64,000 nt of DNA from Clarireedia homoeocarpa (Eukaryota; Ascomycota; Leotiomycetes; Helotiales; Rutstroemiaceae): assembly GCA_001465935.1 (NCBI GenBank), contig LNKV01000020.1, positions 937,252 to 1,001,251 of the forward strand, read 5' to 3'. Made by a program: the position numbers and the translations under genes. Below, piece by piece: positions 41,544-54,393 of the stretch (position 1 is its first letter; each line of letters opens with the position of its first letter). Below the pieces are notes generated by a model. It was given only the letters and a program-made list of their open reading frames with translations, was not told the origin of the DNA and searched no databases.

Positions 41544-44382
41544 TCACCACGCAATTATCGACTCCCTCTCTTCTCTCGTCCCATCGTTCCTGGGGATAGA
41601 TTTGTGGCATTTCACCATTATGTAGCGTTCCGGCATGTGAAAGTCCACAATGACCAACTTGAAGCGCCTGTCTTCCGGGATGGTCCACAGATGGTTATTA
41701 GATTCGGGTAGATTTTCACCAATAGTCGTAGAGGTGATGAGTGACTGATCTGGCGAAGGAGTGCGGAAGAGGGTGTTGGAACTCTGTGCCCAGTAGGCGG
41801 CAGAATGTTGTCGTGGTACGCCAGAGCCCGGATAAAGCTCGTCATAGTCCTGCACATCCTCGACCGCGAAAGCATCTGAACTTGACGAATTTGCAAAGTT
41901 GTAACTTTGTGCGCGTGGGACTGTGGGCGACGCAATAGGCTCGATGCGTGTCGGTATGTCTAGGCCATCCTCCTCGCAATTTATAATCCACAAACCAATC
42001 CTAGCGCTCAAGACTCCATCCCACATACCTTCCTGTCTTGGAATTCTGAATAACAAATCCACCGCTTTTCTTCTGATATTGGGTTCTCTGCATTTCGTAG
42101 CTACCACGTGCAAAGGTGGAACAACACCAATGTCCAAGCTGAATCGAGAATTCATGGGGAAGTGGGATGCTTCGTAGAACGTGATAAGCCTCTCCCCAGC
42201 TCGGACTATGTATCGAAAGGATGACATGAATTGATCATAAACCATTTCGGAGGTTGTAGTGACTGCAGAGAGTGTGATTGCTGTGGCTTTCAGATGGGTG
42301 GCGAGAACTATGGCTGCTGGATTCAGGACTGTTCCATCGCTGGCAATCGATTCCTCCAGAATAGGCTGGTAAGCCCTCTCGAAATCATCGAGTAAAGCAA
42401 CGTAGCGTGTGTATTGATGTGCGATCTCCTCAGGTGATTCGCATTTCGCACTAGCGTACTTTCGGTCGAAAAGTGTACGTCGATAGTACTGTAATGTTCG
42501 ATCCATCAAGAAGTCCCAGCAATGTTGCGCTTCGGCGAAGTTGATGAAGTGCTTAGGTACAGGTATGTGATGAGTGGAGTGAATATCCCATAATAGGGGA
42601 GGAATACCGGGTGTCATGCCAAAGAATACTGTGAAAGAAATACAAAATTAGCGAGATTCAGGAAATGCGCATACAAAATAGGCTCCTTCTGAGAGATTTT
42701 CAACGAGGGTGGATTTTCTCGGCCGTCATGGAAAATGAAAATACTAAGAAGCACTTACAGCCCTGCCCATCTAGACGAACGAAAGCCTGTATTATGTTTT
42801 CTTCTAGCGTATAATCATTTTGTAGAATAGGAGGAGTAGGGCTCCTGGATTCATGAGGCCGCTTTCGCGGGTTCATAGCTATCGGCGGGGATTGAGATGA
42901 TCTGTATTGCATCGGCGGTGGCGTGTTGCCCATCGACGGTGGAGTATGGACGGAATCGGGGGTGCCGTCTATGGAGTTTGGATGAGACGGGGGGCTGTTG
43001 CCAGCATTCGAGGCCACGGGCGCAAAAGACGCCGGTTGACTTTCGTCAGGAACAAGGTATTGACTGGGAGTGTGGTAGATGCTGGGGTATTCTTGAACTG
43101 GTGTAGTCGATAGGGAGCGTTGTTGTTCGATGGTCAGGCTCGACTTATAATGAAGGGGTATTGTGACCTCGTCAAGGCGCGGGCTGAGGTCTCTGTGCAT
43201 AGGCGTGGGTAGTATACTCGTCTGATCCTCAGGACTGGATTCCGTTGGTTGCTCCATTTCTAAATACTCTTCTATGTGCCTGGAGATCGTCGGCGACTTG
43301 GATGCATTATCCATTCCTGGCCGATTGTGAACTTTGGCGATAACTTTGTCTGTCTGAGGTTTGGTGCTAGCATCACCTGGAATGCGGCGAGGAATCCAAG
43401 GTTTCGAGCCGGGTTTGCACGCATAATAACTCCTCAACATATTTAGACCGCCGTAAGTTTGCTGCACTGATGTGGCATAGCTCCCTTGAAAGGTTTCAAA
43501 GCATACAAATAAAAGACAAGTTATCAGAGCTGTTCTCAACTGAGGTCCTGTAGAATTGGATATGTATTGATTCAATGCCCGAATGGCTTTGAGATATTGA
43601 AGTACAGCGAACTCATGATGTTTTCTATCAATATCCTGAATAACATTAACTTTCAGTTGTGGCCGTGGTGCACTCTCAAGACTTTTCGTGAGAGCACCGA
43701 TAGCGATAATTGCGTGTCTTATCGGCGCGATCCCATGAGACTCTTGGAGGATTATATGGTTCCAGAAGGTTGGGTCAAAGTAACCCGGTAGTTGATTGGC
43801 TGTTCGCTCACAGAAGTATCGAAAGTATCGGCCTTCTTCCTCGGTGGCTTGTAGAGATACACTAGGAGTGTAGTAGTCTACAGGTGGAATTCGAGGTTGG
43901 ATAGCAATAACATTTCCTCGAGATGGTGTCTCAGAAGCATATCCATCGCATGTGCGTCCAAATTTCTGGCATCGAAGACAGTGAGGTTTGGTCTCTGATG
44001 ATGGAATGATTAGATGGAGTTCCACAAGGTAAAGTAGGCGATAGAAAGAAGAGTCTGTTCACGTTGACGATAAAACAAGGCATCATGATCGGCGGCACAG
44101 AGACAGTGAAGGGATATACCTACCATCACATTTAACGCGACGAGCTCTAGAGACATTGATTAGTATGCTTACAATAGGGGTAGGCTGTTTACGTGCTGAG
44201 GAAACATACTTGCATGTAATGCAGCCTGACTTGACCTTGGGTTTGCTTGCTCGAATTCTTTTGATAGGCCGTGATTGACCGTCTGTGGGAGGACTACGAC
44301 CAAAGTCCTCTGGGTTGACAGCCATGAAGGAGATGGTGTTATCGCTCTTCGGTGAGCGCGGTGTTCCAGAAGAGTAGGCCAT
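41544..44382 (-). CDS. Zn2Cys6 transcription factor, full length, 838 aa
   Basis: Nuclear regulator with an N-terminal binuclear zinc cluster. Four exons: 44382-44210, 44146-44124 (23 nt), 43994-42759 and 42628-41544. Two introns interrupt the zinc cluster itself; only the spliced product restores C54-x2-C57-x6-C64-x6-C71-x2-C74-x6-C81 (SGCITCKARRVKCDETKPHCLRCQKFGRTC). Downstream are the fungal-type segments FRYFCERTANQLPGYFDPTFW and the helical HHEFAVLQYLKAIRALN/LITCLLFVCFETFQG. A long Pro/Ser-rich linker follows, then after intron 3 AFVRLDGQGLFFGMTPGIPPLL and HCWDFLMDRTLQYY. This organisation is common among regulators that bear the unknown-function fungal domain. The target pathway is unknown. 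Confidence 0.88.
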
Positions 44383-47101
44383 CGCACCTCAAGATACCAG
44401 GAATCAGGTTGTGTCGCCGGGAAGAATTCTGTGTAAGATTGTCTGTGAGTGATAATGAAGTAACATCGGATCAGCGTATGTAAGAAGTTCTAGGCAGGTT
44501 CTGATCGATCCTGAGCGAGCACTTTTATTCTCCATGATATGATGATGGGGATATAAAGAAGATGAAGCGGTTGAACTCGATATGAACGGGTTGGGGGAAT
44601 TAATTTTGATAGATCCGAGCACCACTAGTTTGTCGGGCCCACCGATGCTCCATTGCAGAAACTGTCCACTCAGGAGACGGATGTCAAGCCCCTGTAGCCC
44701 AGGAGCGATCAAAAGGACGACCCAAATTTCAGGCAGAGCACTGGTCACAACGTGGAACTACGAACAAGCGACCGCTGCCAGACTGCCGGACGTCACCATG
44801 CATGCACGATCCAGGCGGAGTAAAATGTGTTTTATGTGGCTGAGGGGATATCTTACGGGTTTTGCAAGGCTCCTATGGCTTCAATATCGAGGGCCCGTCA
44901 GCCCTGTGGACCTTCTGAATGACTACTTTCGTGGCTGGCTTGTAATGGTCAACCCCTTGGATAGAAGAGGGCTCTTGATGCGAAAGCCGCGGGAAGAGTG
45001 AACGATGAGCGACAGTGACCATTAGATCAAGACCTTTTCCCCCACGACGGGTTAAAATGAGCCCTTCCGCCTTGATCCCTGGTCCCAGCCAAAAAAAACT
45101 TCTTTGATAACAGAAACATCGTATGACAATTGGTCCAGCATACGAAGCTTCAACCTCATTCGTCCAATGTCACCACCCTAGCAACATGTAGCCCCTATCA
45201 TATATATCATGCTCGGCAACGTGGGAATGGAGGATGCTTTTTCGGGAAAATGGCAAATGCAGAATGCGGCTGTTTTGAAATACCGAGGGGGACTCGTTTA
45301 TCATCCAATTCAATACAGTGGATTGCTGAATGCAAGGGAAAAATGGTGTGGCGTTGCGTAAATGCGCCAATTACAATGTAAGCAGCTACATCTTGTGTAC
45401 TGTCAGTGCGAGTAACGCGCGATGCGGTGCAAGCCCCTCTACTTGGGCCAAGGAATTGCAGTGCTTTTATCCTGCCCCATCCCAAGGAATCCCAATAAAG
45501 ATACTCAGAAGGAAGGGACAGCGATTGGTAGGGCTGACTAAGATCCTTGTTGATTGATATCCCTTTTGGAAAGCATGAAAATGGTAGAATCTTTCAATAG
45601 GCTCGCACGACGGGATTGAGTTCCTGAACCAAACCGAGATCTCCGCGTTTCATCACGACTTCAAAGCCTGGTCTTGCTCCCGAGAAAGGTGTAAGATTCA
45701 CGATACCGTAGAGTAGAAGCACTTTCTCCGTCTTGCCAGGGTTCTTGGTAAGCGGTCAGCACATCGTTTGGATTGGCTCTAGATTCCCTTTTAGGGACTT
45801 AGGAGGTTAAGCGACGACAAACGTAGCCGACTGGGTCCAAGTACTTTGTACAGTACAAATGCGTGTTTTAGATGACTAGAGGCCTGTTATCAACTCGAAA
45901 ATGGATTTCTCGACGTGTAGCATCAGGCAGGGTATTGATGGCATTGCATTATATCGTGTACAGCAATCCGTGCCATCCCTAGGCGCCGGGTTGTGCTGCA
46001 AAGTCACAATAAGTCAGGGGTTAGTAACGATGGAGGTGTAAGCCTGAGCCGGATGAACTCTGTGTGCTACCAGGATTTGACCGAAAATGCTCATGTCTGC
46101 AACCTTTCCCAAGGTCTGGAGATTGCGATGGACATTCGAGGGAAAGTTAATGAAATTCTAGAAGTATGGAAGGTATGGAAGGATGATATACATGGTTTGT
46201 ATGTGCCGCCGGGAATGGCTATTCTGCTACTCCAATTTGGAATCATGGTAACCAGACAGGTCAGTGTTGCCAGTGATCGGATTCTCCAACGTCGCAACAG
46301 GACGCGTGGTGTATGTCGTAGATTGCTTGATAGACAGGTCAATTGCATGATTGATGGCCAGTAAGTAAGATTCAATCATGGTTACATCATACAAGTTCCT
46401 CTTCGTTCTCCTTTTCCATGCATCTTTTCCTTTTCCATGCATCTTTTCCGTTTCGTTGTATTTATTGTGCACAGTTTGGTGCGAGGCTCTCCTGCTCTCC
46501 GGCCGGGAGGATTGCTGAATGTGCTCGCTCACCTTGGTGCCTAGGGGGTTCTTCTCGGTATATTGATTCGTGCAACCCTCCCAATCGTCTTCACCGAAGC
46601 TCGTTATCGTGAGTTTGGGAGACGCATTCGTGCAGTATAAGGCTATGTTGCCGATGAAAAGAAACCAAAGTTGTGAATGCTATGAAATGCTATGAAAAGC
46701 TATGAAATGCTATGAAAAGCTATGAAATGCTATGAAATGCTATGAAAATCGGACACGGGAATAGTTACTGTAAAGAGCCAACGTGCCGAAGCCGAGGAAG
46801 CTTTACTTCCATAATAATTACCAGCGGCTTACCTAAATCTTTGCTCTAAAATAGAGGTGATGACATATAGGGTGAGGATTTCTAATCACCTCATCAATGG
46901 ATCCTCCCACTGCCTCATCAATGGACCCCGCTGCCTCACACTTACCAACAAATCGTCAGTCTCGTGGAGCAAACAAAAGGACAAGGCAGGCCTTCAACGT
47001 TTGATAAAATACCATTTTACATGCCCAGCTAAAATTTGATATCATCTATATAACTGTTTTGTCCGCCATTGATTGAGTTGTACTCTATATTACTTGCGAA
47101 C
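44383..47101. other. Intergenic, 2.7 kb
   Basis: Upstream of the minus-strand regulator and of the plus-strand DOPA-dioxygenase-like gene, so it holds both promoters. Open frames (the largest about 140 aa at 44582-45001) show no domain and overlap antisense frames. The 10-bp tandem array near 46.7 kb is the only clear feature. Confidence 0.45.
46679..46748. repeat. 10-bp tandem repeat, seven copies
   Basis: Units GCTATGAAAT and GCTATGAAAA alternate irregularly with a strict 10-bp period. Confidence 0.9.
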
Positions 47102-47795
47102 ATGGCAGATCCATCTCTATACGCCTACCCCTCTCCTCTGGAAGGCTACGAAAACGCAGACCCGCTCGGCAACGAGATATCTTCTGATGGCAAAAGCTTG
47201 GTAAATCCGCAGACCGGTGTAAAGAGTAAAAGCTATGAGAGATTTTGCGAGCCTTTGGACAATGGAAGAAGGGGTGCTTTGTGAGTTCCCGACAGAACAT
47301 TGTACTGCACGAATGCGGCACCTGTCTGAGGCTGACGGCAAACACCACAGCGATATTCACATTTACCATAATAAAAAGAATGCAGAGCAGGCGAAGTTTG
47401 CAAGAGAGTTGTGGGAAAGAATTAGGAGAGAGTGTATGCCTTTTACCTCTGTGTGCGCAATCAGGCCATATTTCGAACGAAGCTAACACGCTCCCATCAA
47501 AGTCCCAGAACTACGTATCTATAGGTTTTGGGAAGAGCCAATAGGGCCTCATCCTGTCCCTATGTTCGAAGTCAATCTTTTCACCCCCGAGCAATTCGGC
47601 GCATTCATTCCTTGGCTGGCGATAAATCGAGGACCATTGAGCGCATTGGTACATCCAAATACAGTCGATGAGAAAGGAGGGCCATTGGATGAAGAGAGAG
47701 ATCATACACAGAGAGCGATATGGATGGGCGAGAGGATACCTTTAGATTTGTCTCTGTTCAAGAGGTTGAAGCGTAAGAAGAATACGGCTGCGTAA
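47102..47795 (+). CDS. DOPA 4,5-dioxygenase-like protein
   Basis: Small cytosolic protein of the DOPA-dioxygenase family, which contains extradiol ring-cleaving enzymes; most ascomycete members have no tested substrate. Three exons, 47102-47280, 47351-47433 and 47503-47795, give 184 aa with consistent phases. Family signatures: LYAYPSPLEGYENADPLGNEIS at the start, DIHIYHN (H63, H66) created across the first splice, FPELRIYRFWEEPIGPHP created across the second, MFEVNLFTPEQFGAFIPWL, and ALVHPNT (H138). The histidines correspond to the proposed metal ligands. It converges on the JmjC gene, leaving 174 bp between stops. Every single-frame ORF ends early, so splicing is essential. Confidence 0.88.
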
Positions 47796-47969
47796 TGATA
47801 TGCGCAACGTAGCATAAGGAAGTGAAAAGAGAGAAGAGGGGAAGAAAAGGATATCTAATAAAGAGACATGAAGCCGCTATCTGAAATGATATCATCGAAC
47901 GGGCAAGTCAGTCAGAGCCGTGGAGGCATTTTTGAGAAAAGGAAATCGTATCGTGGGCGCAACTATCCT

Positions 47970-49007
47970 TTACCTGAACCACCAATTCACTGATGCAGTG
48001 ATTCCAGTGCCAACACTCTTGATGCTATGCCACCAACCCTTCGGTATGAACAAGGCATCACCGGGACCAACCAAAGCTTCCAGTCCTTCCTCTTCAATAT
48101 TTCCTGCCCAGACAAATTGGTCTAGTAGCTCCCGCTCCTGCCCCTCCATCATTTCCATCCCACGTATTCTACCACTTCCTGCAGCACCGATCTTCTGTTG
48201 TACAGTTCTGTATATAGCTTGCCCAACACTCGGCGCAAATATCCGAACCCGTTTTTCGCTTGCCAATTGAACGAAGAAGTTGGGGTTGGGATCTCTGTGT
48301 AGTGGTGTGTACGTAGGTGGTGTTCCCATCCATATATTCGCATCGTAAACATCGCCTTTCCCCGCTTCTCTTACTATCTTTGGCGTAGGTAAATCATCTC
48401 GTAGTTGGGGCGGGAGATCTTCAATTTGAGCCTGCGCGATATAGAGTTGGGGGAGAGAAGGGAGAGCGCGGACATTGGCGTATATGAAAAGTAGAAGGGG
48501 CGCATCAAAGTTGTAGAATGTGCGATCGTGATTCGAGGGTTCGAAGACGCGCTCGAGATATTTTGTCAGAAGAAGACTGGGCGGTGTCTGCTGCTGCTTC
48601 AACCAGTCGATGTATTCTTGAAATGCGTCGTGGGTTATGGTCAGTTCGTAGGGGAGGAGCGTGTCGCTGAAGAAAGTGAGGTATTCGTGCGCCAAGATGA
48701 GATTGCTCGCAGAATTCGAGGGTTTGCCGTCTTCATCTTTCGTGGCAGGTGAGAACCATTTTGTCGCTGCAGGTATCGATACAATTTTCTGCGTCGACAA
48801 TCCGTCATTACTCGTCGTCATGATCACAGGCTTCTCGGGGATGAAGGCTCTTTGCCTGAACTCATTGAGGTCCACATCATCGAACGACCGATCAATCCTT
48901 GACACGGAGGACAGACTACGATATTGTCTTCCATGGCATGGTTGTGACGACGTCAAAAGCCTTGCGAGTCTCCGTCCAAGTTGTGTATTGACAGGCACTT
49001 TGCGCAT
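47970..49007 (-). CDS. JmjC/cupin-8-type dioxygenase-like protein
   Basis: Predicted 2-oxoglutarate/Fe(II) oxygenase fold. Intronless, 345 aa. The first 35 residues are Arg/Ser-rich without acidic residues (RKVPVNTQLGRRLARLL), which suggests a mitochondrial presequence. The cupin core is visible: NIWMGTPPTYTPLHRDPNPNFF (H237 and D239 as the HxD iron motif), the strand KRVRIFAPS, and GDALFIPKGWWHSIKSV (H327 as the distal iron ligand). The ending, SVNWWF, is the usual end of the cupin-8 group. Substrates of such fungal proteins include tRNA, protein side chains or small molecules; none can be chosen here. It shares a 0.7-kb divergent promoter with the monooxygenase gene. Confidence 0.85.
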   Translation of the reverse strand: MRKVPVNTQLGRRLARLLTSSQPCHGRQYRSLSSVSRIDRSFDDVDLNEFRQRAFIPEKPVIMTTSNDGLSTQKIVSIPAATKWFSPATKDEDGKPSNSASNLILAHEYLTFFSDTLLPYELTITHDAFQEYIDWLKQQQTPPSLLLTKYLERVFEPSNHDRTFYNFDAPLLLFIYANVRALPSLPQLYIAQAQIEDLPPQLRDDLPTPKIVREAGKGDVYDANIWMGTPPTYTPLHRDPNPNFFVQLASEKRVRIFAPSVGQAIYRTVQQKIGAAGSGRIRGMEMMEGQERELLDQFVWAGNIEEEGLEALVGPGDALFIPKGWWHSIKSVGTGITASVNWWFR

Positions 49008-49724
49008 GTCGCGTATTGATCTTGCTGACGGATCGAGATGAAATCTGAGGAAAGACTACAAGGTGGGGGGTGGGGTGCGTCCACGGACCGGACCGCTTTA
49101 CTGTACATAAGATCTTACATCTCCAGCAATCTTCAACAACATCGCTGCCTTCATCACTTCCATGCTTAGATTTCGAGTGGATCGCCAGCTTGTTACTGTT
49201 ACTGTGGCCGTCAATTTACTTTTCATGTTACACCGAGACTAACTACTTGTGGTACACAACACCAGCTGGACACAAGCTATAGCACCGAAATCGAGGTGGC
49301 ATTGCATATGAATCAGACCCTGGACTTCCTTATTTACCCTCGTTGTGTCTTGCACCATGGATTGCTGGGCGAATCAAACCGTCTTATTTGTCCTGTCCTC
49401 ACCCGGTGATGCCTCGGTCCAGACAAGATGCACAAAGTGGCTTGCGCAATGTTTTACAGTATTTTTCGGCATACGCTTTTATCCACAACACACAGATCAT
49501 ACATATATCTACGTGACTCTGGCACTCCATGGGATACCTTTATCTTCGCATCGAGGAACTCTTCCCTTAACCACCTGTCGCACGAGAGGAGGAGGTTCTT
49601 ATAATACTTCCCTGTGCCATTGCGCCTTTTTCTACTCATCAAGTCAACTATCCAAGTCTCATCTTCCCTTTGGAAAACTGCTGGTATCTAGAAACAACCT
49701 TGGTCATCCGACAATCTGCTCAAG
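49008..49724. promoter_or_regulatory. Divergent promoter region, JmjC gene and monooxygenase
   Basis: A 717-bp spacer between the start codons of two divergent genes. The part next to the monooxygenase start is pyrimidine-rich. No specific operator is recognised. Confidence 0.45.
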
Positions 49725-51797
49725 ATGCCAGTCCAAACCAAGAATTCGAAGTTCACTGTAAGTAGGTCTTTCATTTTAGGCCCATTGATATGAAATCATC
49801 TCACTCGACTAACCTCGAGCTCCAAACACCCCGCAGTACGATAATACAATTCGAAGGAGTTATGAGGGCCAGAAGTACACCTATTATCCGGTTGCCATCA
49901 TTGGCGCCGGCGAATCGGGTATTGCAATGGCATGCCGACTAAAGGAGGTGCTTGGTTTCAATCAGTTCCGGATTTTCGACAGACAGTCTGGTGTGGGTGG
50001 TACTTGGTGGATCAACCGTTATCCTGGTGTCGGTTGTGACATGTGAGTTTTGTTTTGTTCGTCGTTTTGATACTCACAGTCTAATCAAAACAGACCCTCG
50101 ATATTCTACTCTTTTTCCTTCTGTCCCAACTATGAATGGTCATGTTTTCACCCGGGAGGCGCAGAAGTAGTCAGATACCTCGAAAGTGTTTGCGAGAAGT
50201 ATGGAATCGTGGATAAGATACAGATAAATACCGACGTTCGAGAAGCACGCTGGCTTGCATCTGAACAGGTATGGGAAGTTACGCTCCAGCACTTGGTTGC
50301 TGACGCTGGTGATTTGAGCGAATATGATCGAGCACGTAAAGTTAAGGAACAAGGTTACAGTTCGGTTTACACGCATGAAGAGATAATCAGATGCAAGGTC
50401 CTGATCAGTGCTGTTGGCGGTCTGGTGGAACCAAAAATCTGGCCTGATAGCATTCCCGGAAAAGACATATTCCAAGGAGAAATCTTTCATTCTGCGCGTT
50501 GGCGATACGACATTGATCTGAAGGACAAAAATGTGATAGTCGTTGGGACAGGCTGCAGCGCCGCTCAATTCGTTCCTCGACTGACGACCGATTACGGCGC
50601 GAAGAAGGTTACTCAATTGATGCTCTCGCCACCTTGGGTGTCTTTAAGGCCACTTCCTCCATTTGGAGAAAAATTCTGGGAGAAATGGTCACCTTTTCTT
50701 AATAAATACATCCCTGGCTTTAACAAGCTGATCCGCTCCGCGGTAGCTGCGACTTGCGAATATGATTTCCGCCTATTTGGATCGGGAGAGTTCAGCAAAA
50801 AAGAGCGCGAGAAGCTAGAAGCAACAACAATAGCTGAGATGAAACGGAGTGCTCCAGAGAAGTATCACGAAATATTGACTCCTAATTACGGGATTGGTTG
50901 TAAACGACGGATTTTCGATGCGACTTGGTACCCCAGCTTGCATGATCCAAAAATCGAACTTACAACTCTCCCTTTGAGGAAGCTCCATGAGAAATCTGTC
51001 ACACTTGGTCCTGGTCGCATGTATCCCCCAGAGAATGTGAAGAGTTCTGCTCCTACGCATGAAATCACTATTCCTGCCGACGTGATCGTTCTAGCAAATG
51101 GCTTTCAAACCACAAAATGGCTACACCCTCTCAATATCTACGGTGCAGAGGGACAGAAGCTACAAGATGTTTTCGAGCAAAGAGGAGGACCTCAAATGTA
51201 TATGGGAACTGCCATGGACGGTTTTCCAAACTTCTTTACAGTGATTGGACCAAATTGTTATACAGGCCATACCTCTGTTATCTTAACGACGGAGAGCATG
51301 GTTACCCACACTTTGAAGATGATCAAGCCGATACTCAATGGTGACGTGAAGAAGATAGAGGTCAAGAAAGAGGCTGAGATGAAATGGACTCGGGAGCTGC
51401 AGACAACACTGAAAAAAATGGTTTGGTCGAGTGGCGGGGCCAAAAATTGGTATGTGAGCGGCGATGATTGGAATTCAAACACATATCCGTAAGTTCGCTC
51501 TTCTCATTTCATACTCTAAAGTTGACCGGTCATAGGTATTCTCAAATCTACTACGCCTATTGCTGCATGTTTCCAACCTGGAGAGACTGGAACCTCTCAT
51601 ACACACGAAAAGGTATATTCAAGAAGTGGACAAAAAATACAGTCGTGGTGTTAGCCTTTGGCCTTGCTTTTGTGGATCTCTACAAGAGGAGAATGACGGG
51701 AGTTGGCCTGGGTAAAAATGAATTGGTCACCAAATGGGTCAGGAAAGCCCTTCTTGGTGTTGCATCTCTTTCCGTGAAGGCACAACAGATGATCTGA
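49725..51797 (+). CDS. FAD-dependent Baeyer-Villiger-type monooxygenase
   Basis: Class B flavoprotein that would use FAD, NADPH and O2 to oxygenate ketones or related substrates. Four exons, 49725-49757, 49837-50042, 50094-51488 and 51536-51797, give 631 aa. The FAD Rossmann motif GAGESG is at 34-39, GVGGTWWINRYPGVGCDIPS follows, the type I Baeyer-Villiger fingerprint FQGEIFHSARW (FxGxxxHxxxW) is at 206-216, and the NADPH motif GTGCSA is at 231-236. The late motif VLANGFQTTKW and GPNCYTGHTS are also family-like. A C-terminal hydrophobic stretch (TVVVLAFGLAFVDLY) could anchor it to a membrane. The 33-nt first exon encodes only MPVQTKNSKFT and is supported by a good donor. Such genes often act in steroid or secondary-metabolite oxidation, but none of its immediate neighbours forms such a cluster. 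Confidence 0.9.
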
Positions 51798-52610
51798 GAT
51801 CTACGCCGCTAATGGTCATTGGTGCATCATCATTTTCGGCACAAGTATTACCTTTGCCCTGAATCCATGGCTTAGAATTAATTATTTGCTTGCTAAATGA
51901 ATTGTATTCTTTCTGGAGTCTGAACCAGCTTTCATGCGGTACTTGGCATTCATTTTTGCTGCGTGCTTTACCTCACTCCCAGGATTCTCGCCTCAACTTC
52001 GACTGTCATTTGATCCATGTTCCATCACCAAAGTCTTAGCATTTTGCGCTTTACTTTCAGACAAGATCTTGAGCTCACAGAGACATTAAATGCTGGGTTT
52101 TTAAATCGCCCGAAAGATAGATCCTGTTATCACAACTTAGAACAACGCATAAGGAACATCCATAATTGATGCTGGTTAATGATAGGAGAATTGCACATCA
52201 ACGATAAATGTTATCCTGGTTCTTGATAGATGATTTATATGTATATAATTCAGGTATGTTTTTATCTTCATCGTCTACTGCTTGTTGTTTTGCTTGCCGT
52301 AGTTGTTTCCAGGAAGCGCAGTCACTCCTGAAGTCCTTTCGCCGCTTTCCCTCGGTTGAAAGATAACAACTGCGGCAGCGACAATTCACCGGCTTGCTTC
52401 ACTATGAAGAAATATTTTAGGCTTTCAATAAACTGAAGTAGTTGATTGGTACACTGCCATATAAAATCGCGCGCAATCCGTATAGTATGCAGCCCGTACG
52501 GCAGCTGAAATTGTTCGTAGTTGATTTCAAACAGTCACTGAACAAACTCCTTTCTCAGTCCTATAAATCATTGTGAACTCACGACATAGCCCCTTTCGAA
52601 CTTCGCCATC
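51798..52610. other. Intergenic, 0.8 kb
   Basis: 3' flank of the monooxygenase and promoter of the RING gene, which is co-oriented. AT-rich; no gene or repeat is recognised. Confidence 0.4.
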
Positions 52611-53837
52611 ATGCCCAGCAACTCGCCTGAACCGCTTTCTACGGCCTCTATTGCTCGTGCACACCAACGCCGTAGTATGAGCTTTGATAGAGATGGACAC
52701 TTGATTCTTCTTCGGCTACCATCCCCAATCCCGCCCCGTACATCTTATTTTACTCCTTTTAGACGTGCTTTTAGCGTGTATAGCCCTGACCAAGTCGTGG
52801 TTTCGCTGAACAACCTTCGCTTATCACAGTCATTACACCCACACACAGCTACGTCTCATTCTTCAGAACATCTTCCGTCTCATGGGAATATGTCCACACG
52901 ATTCCGAGACGAGTTGGCCATGACGCGGGCATCAACTTTTACCACTGAAGATTTTTACCCTGCACTAAATTCTGCATCCTCTGAATCTCCACACCTAATC
53001 CCGAACAGAAATTCGGAGGCGTTCGCAGAGTTGGTGGAATCCCAAAATAATCTCCTTAGAGCTCAGCGAGTATCACTAGTCCCTAGCCAAAGTACTCGTA
53101 CACGCCAAAGATCACAATCATGGATAGTCCACGACCGCCAACATTCTAATCGGCCACCGCAAGCGTCTAGAAATCAGATGCCCGAGATCCCGCGCTTCAC
53201 CTGGGAAAATGAAAACGAGATTATTCGACCGACTATTCGACAGACCGAGTCTCCAGAACGAAGCTCCCACAGTCCAAGACACAGAGCACCCTACTATATG
53301 GGCGCGCCCCACTACTTTCCAGGAAATATCTCAGACAGGGCGCCGCTGTATCCGGACGACTTTGAATCCACACAACGTGTCCTACCCGCCTCCGCCGCGC
53401 AAGACAATCATAACCCCGCACGCGATCATGGTCATCCCAGGTATAACCTTCCATCTTATCCCCAGCGGCCTCAGCATCGGCGCCAGCAGCCACAAGCAGG
53501 CATTTCTCTCTCTTCGAGCGAGCTCAACTCAATTACAAGAAGAGCTGTTATATACAAAATGCTGCAGCTACTCGAGCCTAACATTAATCTTTCATCTCTG
53601 GACCGGTGCTTCTGCATGGAGGAATATACTCATATCTTTGCATGTGGCCGTGATAAATGTCATATTCCATGCAAGATATCCAAATGTGGCCATGTGTTCG
53701 GACAGCCATGTCTAGTGCGCTGGTTGGAGGAACAAGACACGTGTCCGATGTGCAGAGTCAAACTTGATATTCCAGGGCTAGATCTGAACAGCAGGAGAGT
53801 GAGAGAAAGAACGGGGTTTTATAACTTGCGGAATTGA
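52611..53837 (+). CDS. RING-finger protein, 408 aa (probable E3 ligase)
   Basis: Intronless gene. The first 320 residues are Ser/Pro/His/Arg-rich and probably disordered. The C-terminal RING-like module (about 333-381) contains CFC (333-335), C345, C350, C354, then KCGHVFGQPCLVRWLEEQDTCPMCR with C359, H361, C367, C378 and C381. The second half fits a C3HC4 RING (CGHVF..CL.RWL...CPMC) well. The first zinc pair is atypically spaced, so zinc coordination of site 1 is uncertain. RING proteins usually recruit an E2 for ubiquitin transfer; the substrate is unknown. Confidence 0.8.
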   Translation: MPSNSPEPLSTASIARAHQRRSMSFDRDGHLILLRLPSPIPPRTSYFTPFRRAFSVYSPDQVVVSLNNLRLSQSLHPHTATSHSSEHLPSHGNMSTRFRDELAMTRASTFTTEDFYPALNSASSESPHLIPNRNSEAFAELVESQNNLLRAQRVSLVPSQSTRTRQRSQSWIVHDRQHSNRPPQASRNQMPEIPRFTWENENEIIRPTIRQTESPERSSHSPRHRAPYYMGAPHYFPGNISDRAPLYPDDFESTQRVLPASAAQDNHNPARDHGHPRYNLPSYPQRPQHRRQQPQAGISLSSSELNSITRRAVIYKMLQLLEPNINLSSLDRCFCMEEYTHIFACGRDKCHIPCKISKCGHVFGQPCLVRWLEEQDTCPMCRVKLDIPGLDLNSRRVRERTGFYNLRN

Positions 53838-54393
53838 GGGGTTTTGCAATCTAGGTTGTAGGTAGAAGATTGCTTGATTCAGAGCTTTTGATTTTCACGA
53901 TGATGATATGATTTTATACCTCTACGCTGACTTTAAAACGAATTTAACAAATATTGTACTCAATTCTTGGCCCCTTTATTGTGACTTGTGATGATAGGTG
54001 AAGCAACTGTGAACTATGAATTCTGAAATAAAATCCGTGAGTGATGGCGAGCGCCATCTGCCAGCAGCACCGACACTTACTGCATCTAATTTTTCCTTTC
54101 AAAAACCATAGGAGCGTCATTTGCGAATAGCACTTAGAGCCCATATAGTACTCTTATCAATTTTTGACTTTCAGTCTTGTTGAAAGGTGGGCAGCAGCAG
54201 TCAGGAGGGCGATTGTTCGAAAGTCATGATCACAACAAAATGAATGATATAGTAGATTCACCATATTGACGATTACAAAAACAGCATTTAGTATTGAGAA
54301 AGATTTTCCTCCAGAGCATCATCCAAAAAAAAAATTCCCTTCTATTCATTCCTATACAATTTTGCGGGTATACAAAAACAAGATCCACCAATA
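53838..54393. other. Intergenic, 0.55 kb
   Basis: Lies between convergent genes. It contains a poly-A run near 54327. No coding feature. Confidence 0.4.

Noticed and set aside
44582..45001. 139-aa plus-strand frame upstream of the Zn2Cys6 gene
   Set aside because: No domain, overlaps an antisense frame, and the region is best read as promoter DNA.
46679..46748. Tandem 10-bp units as a possible CRISPR-like array
   Set aside because: There are no spacers, the units are contiguous, and the organism is a fungus.
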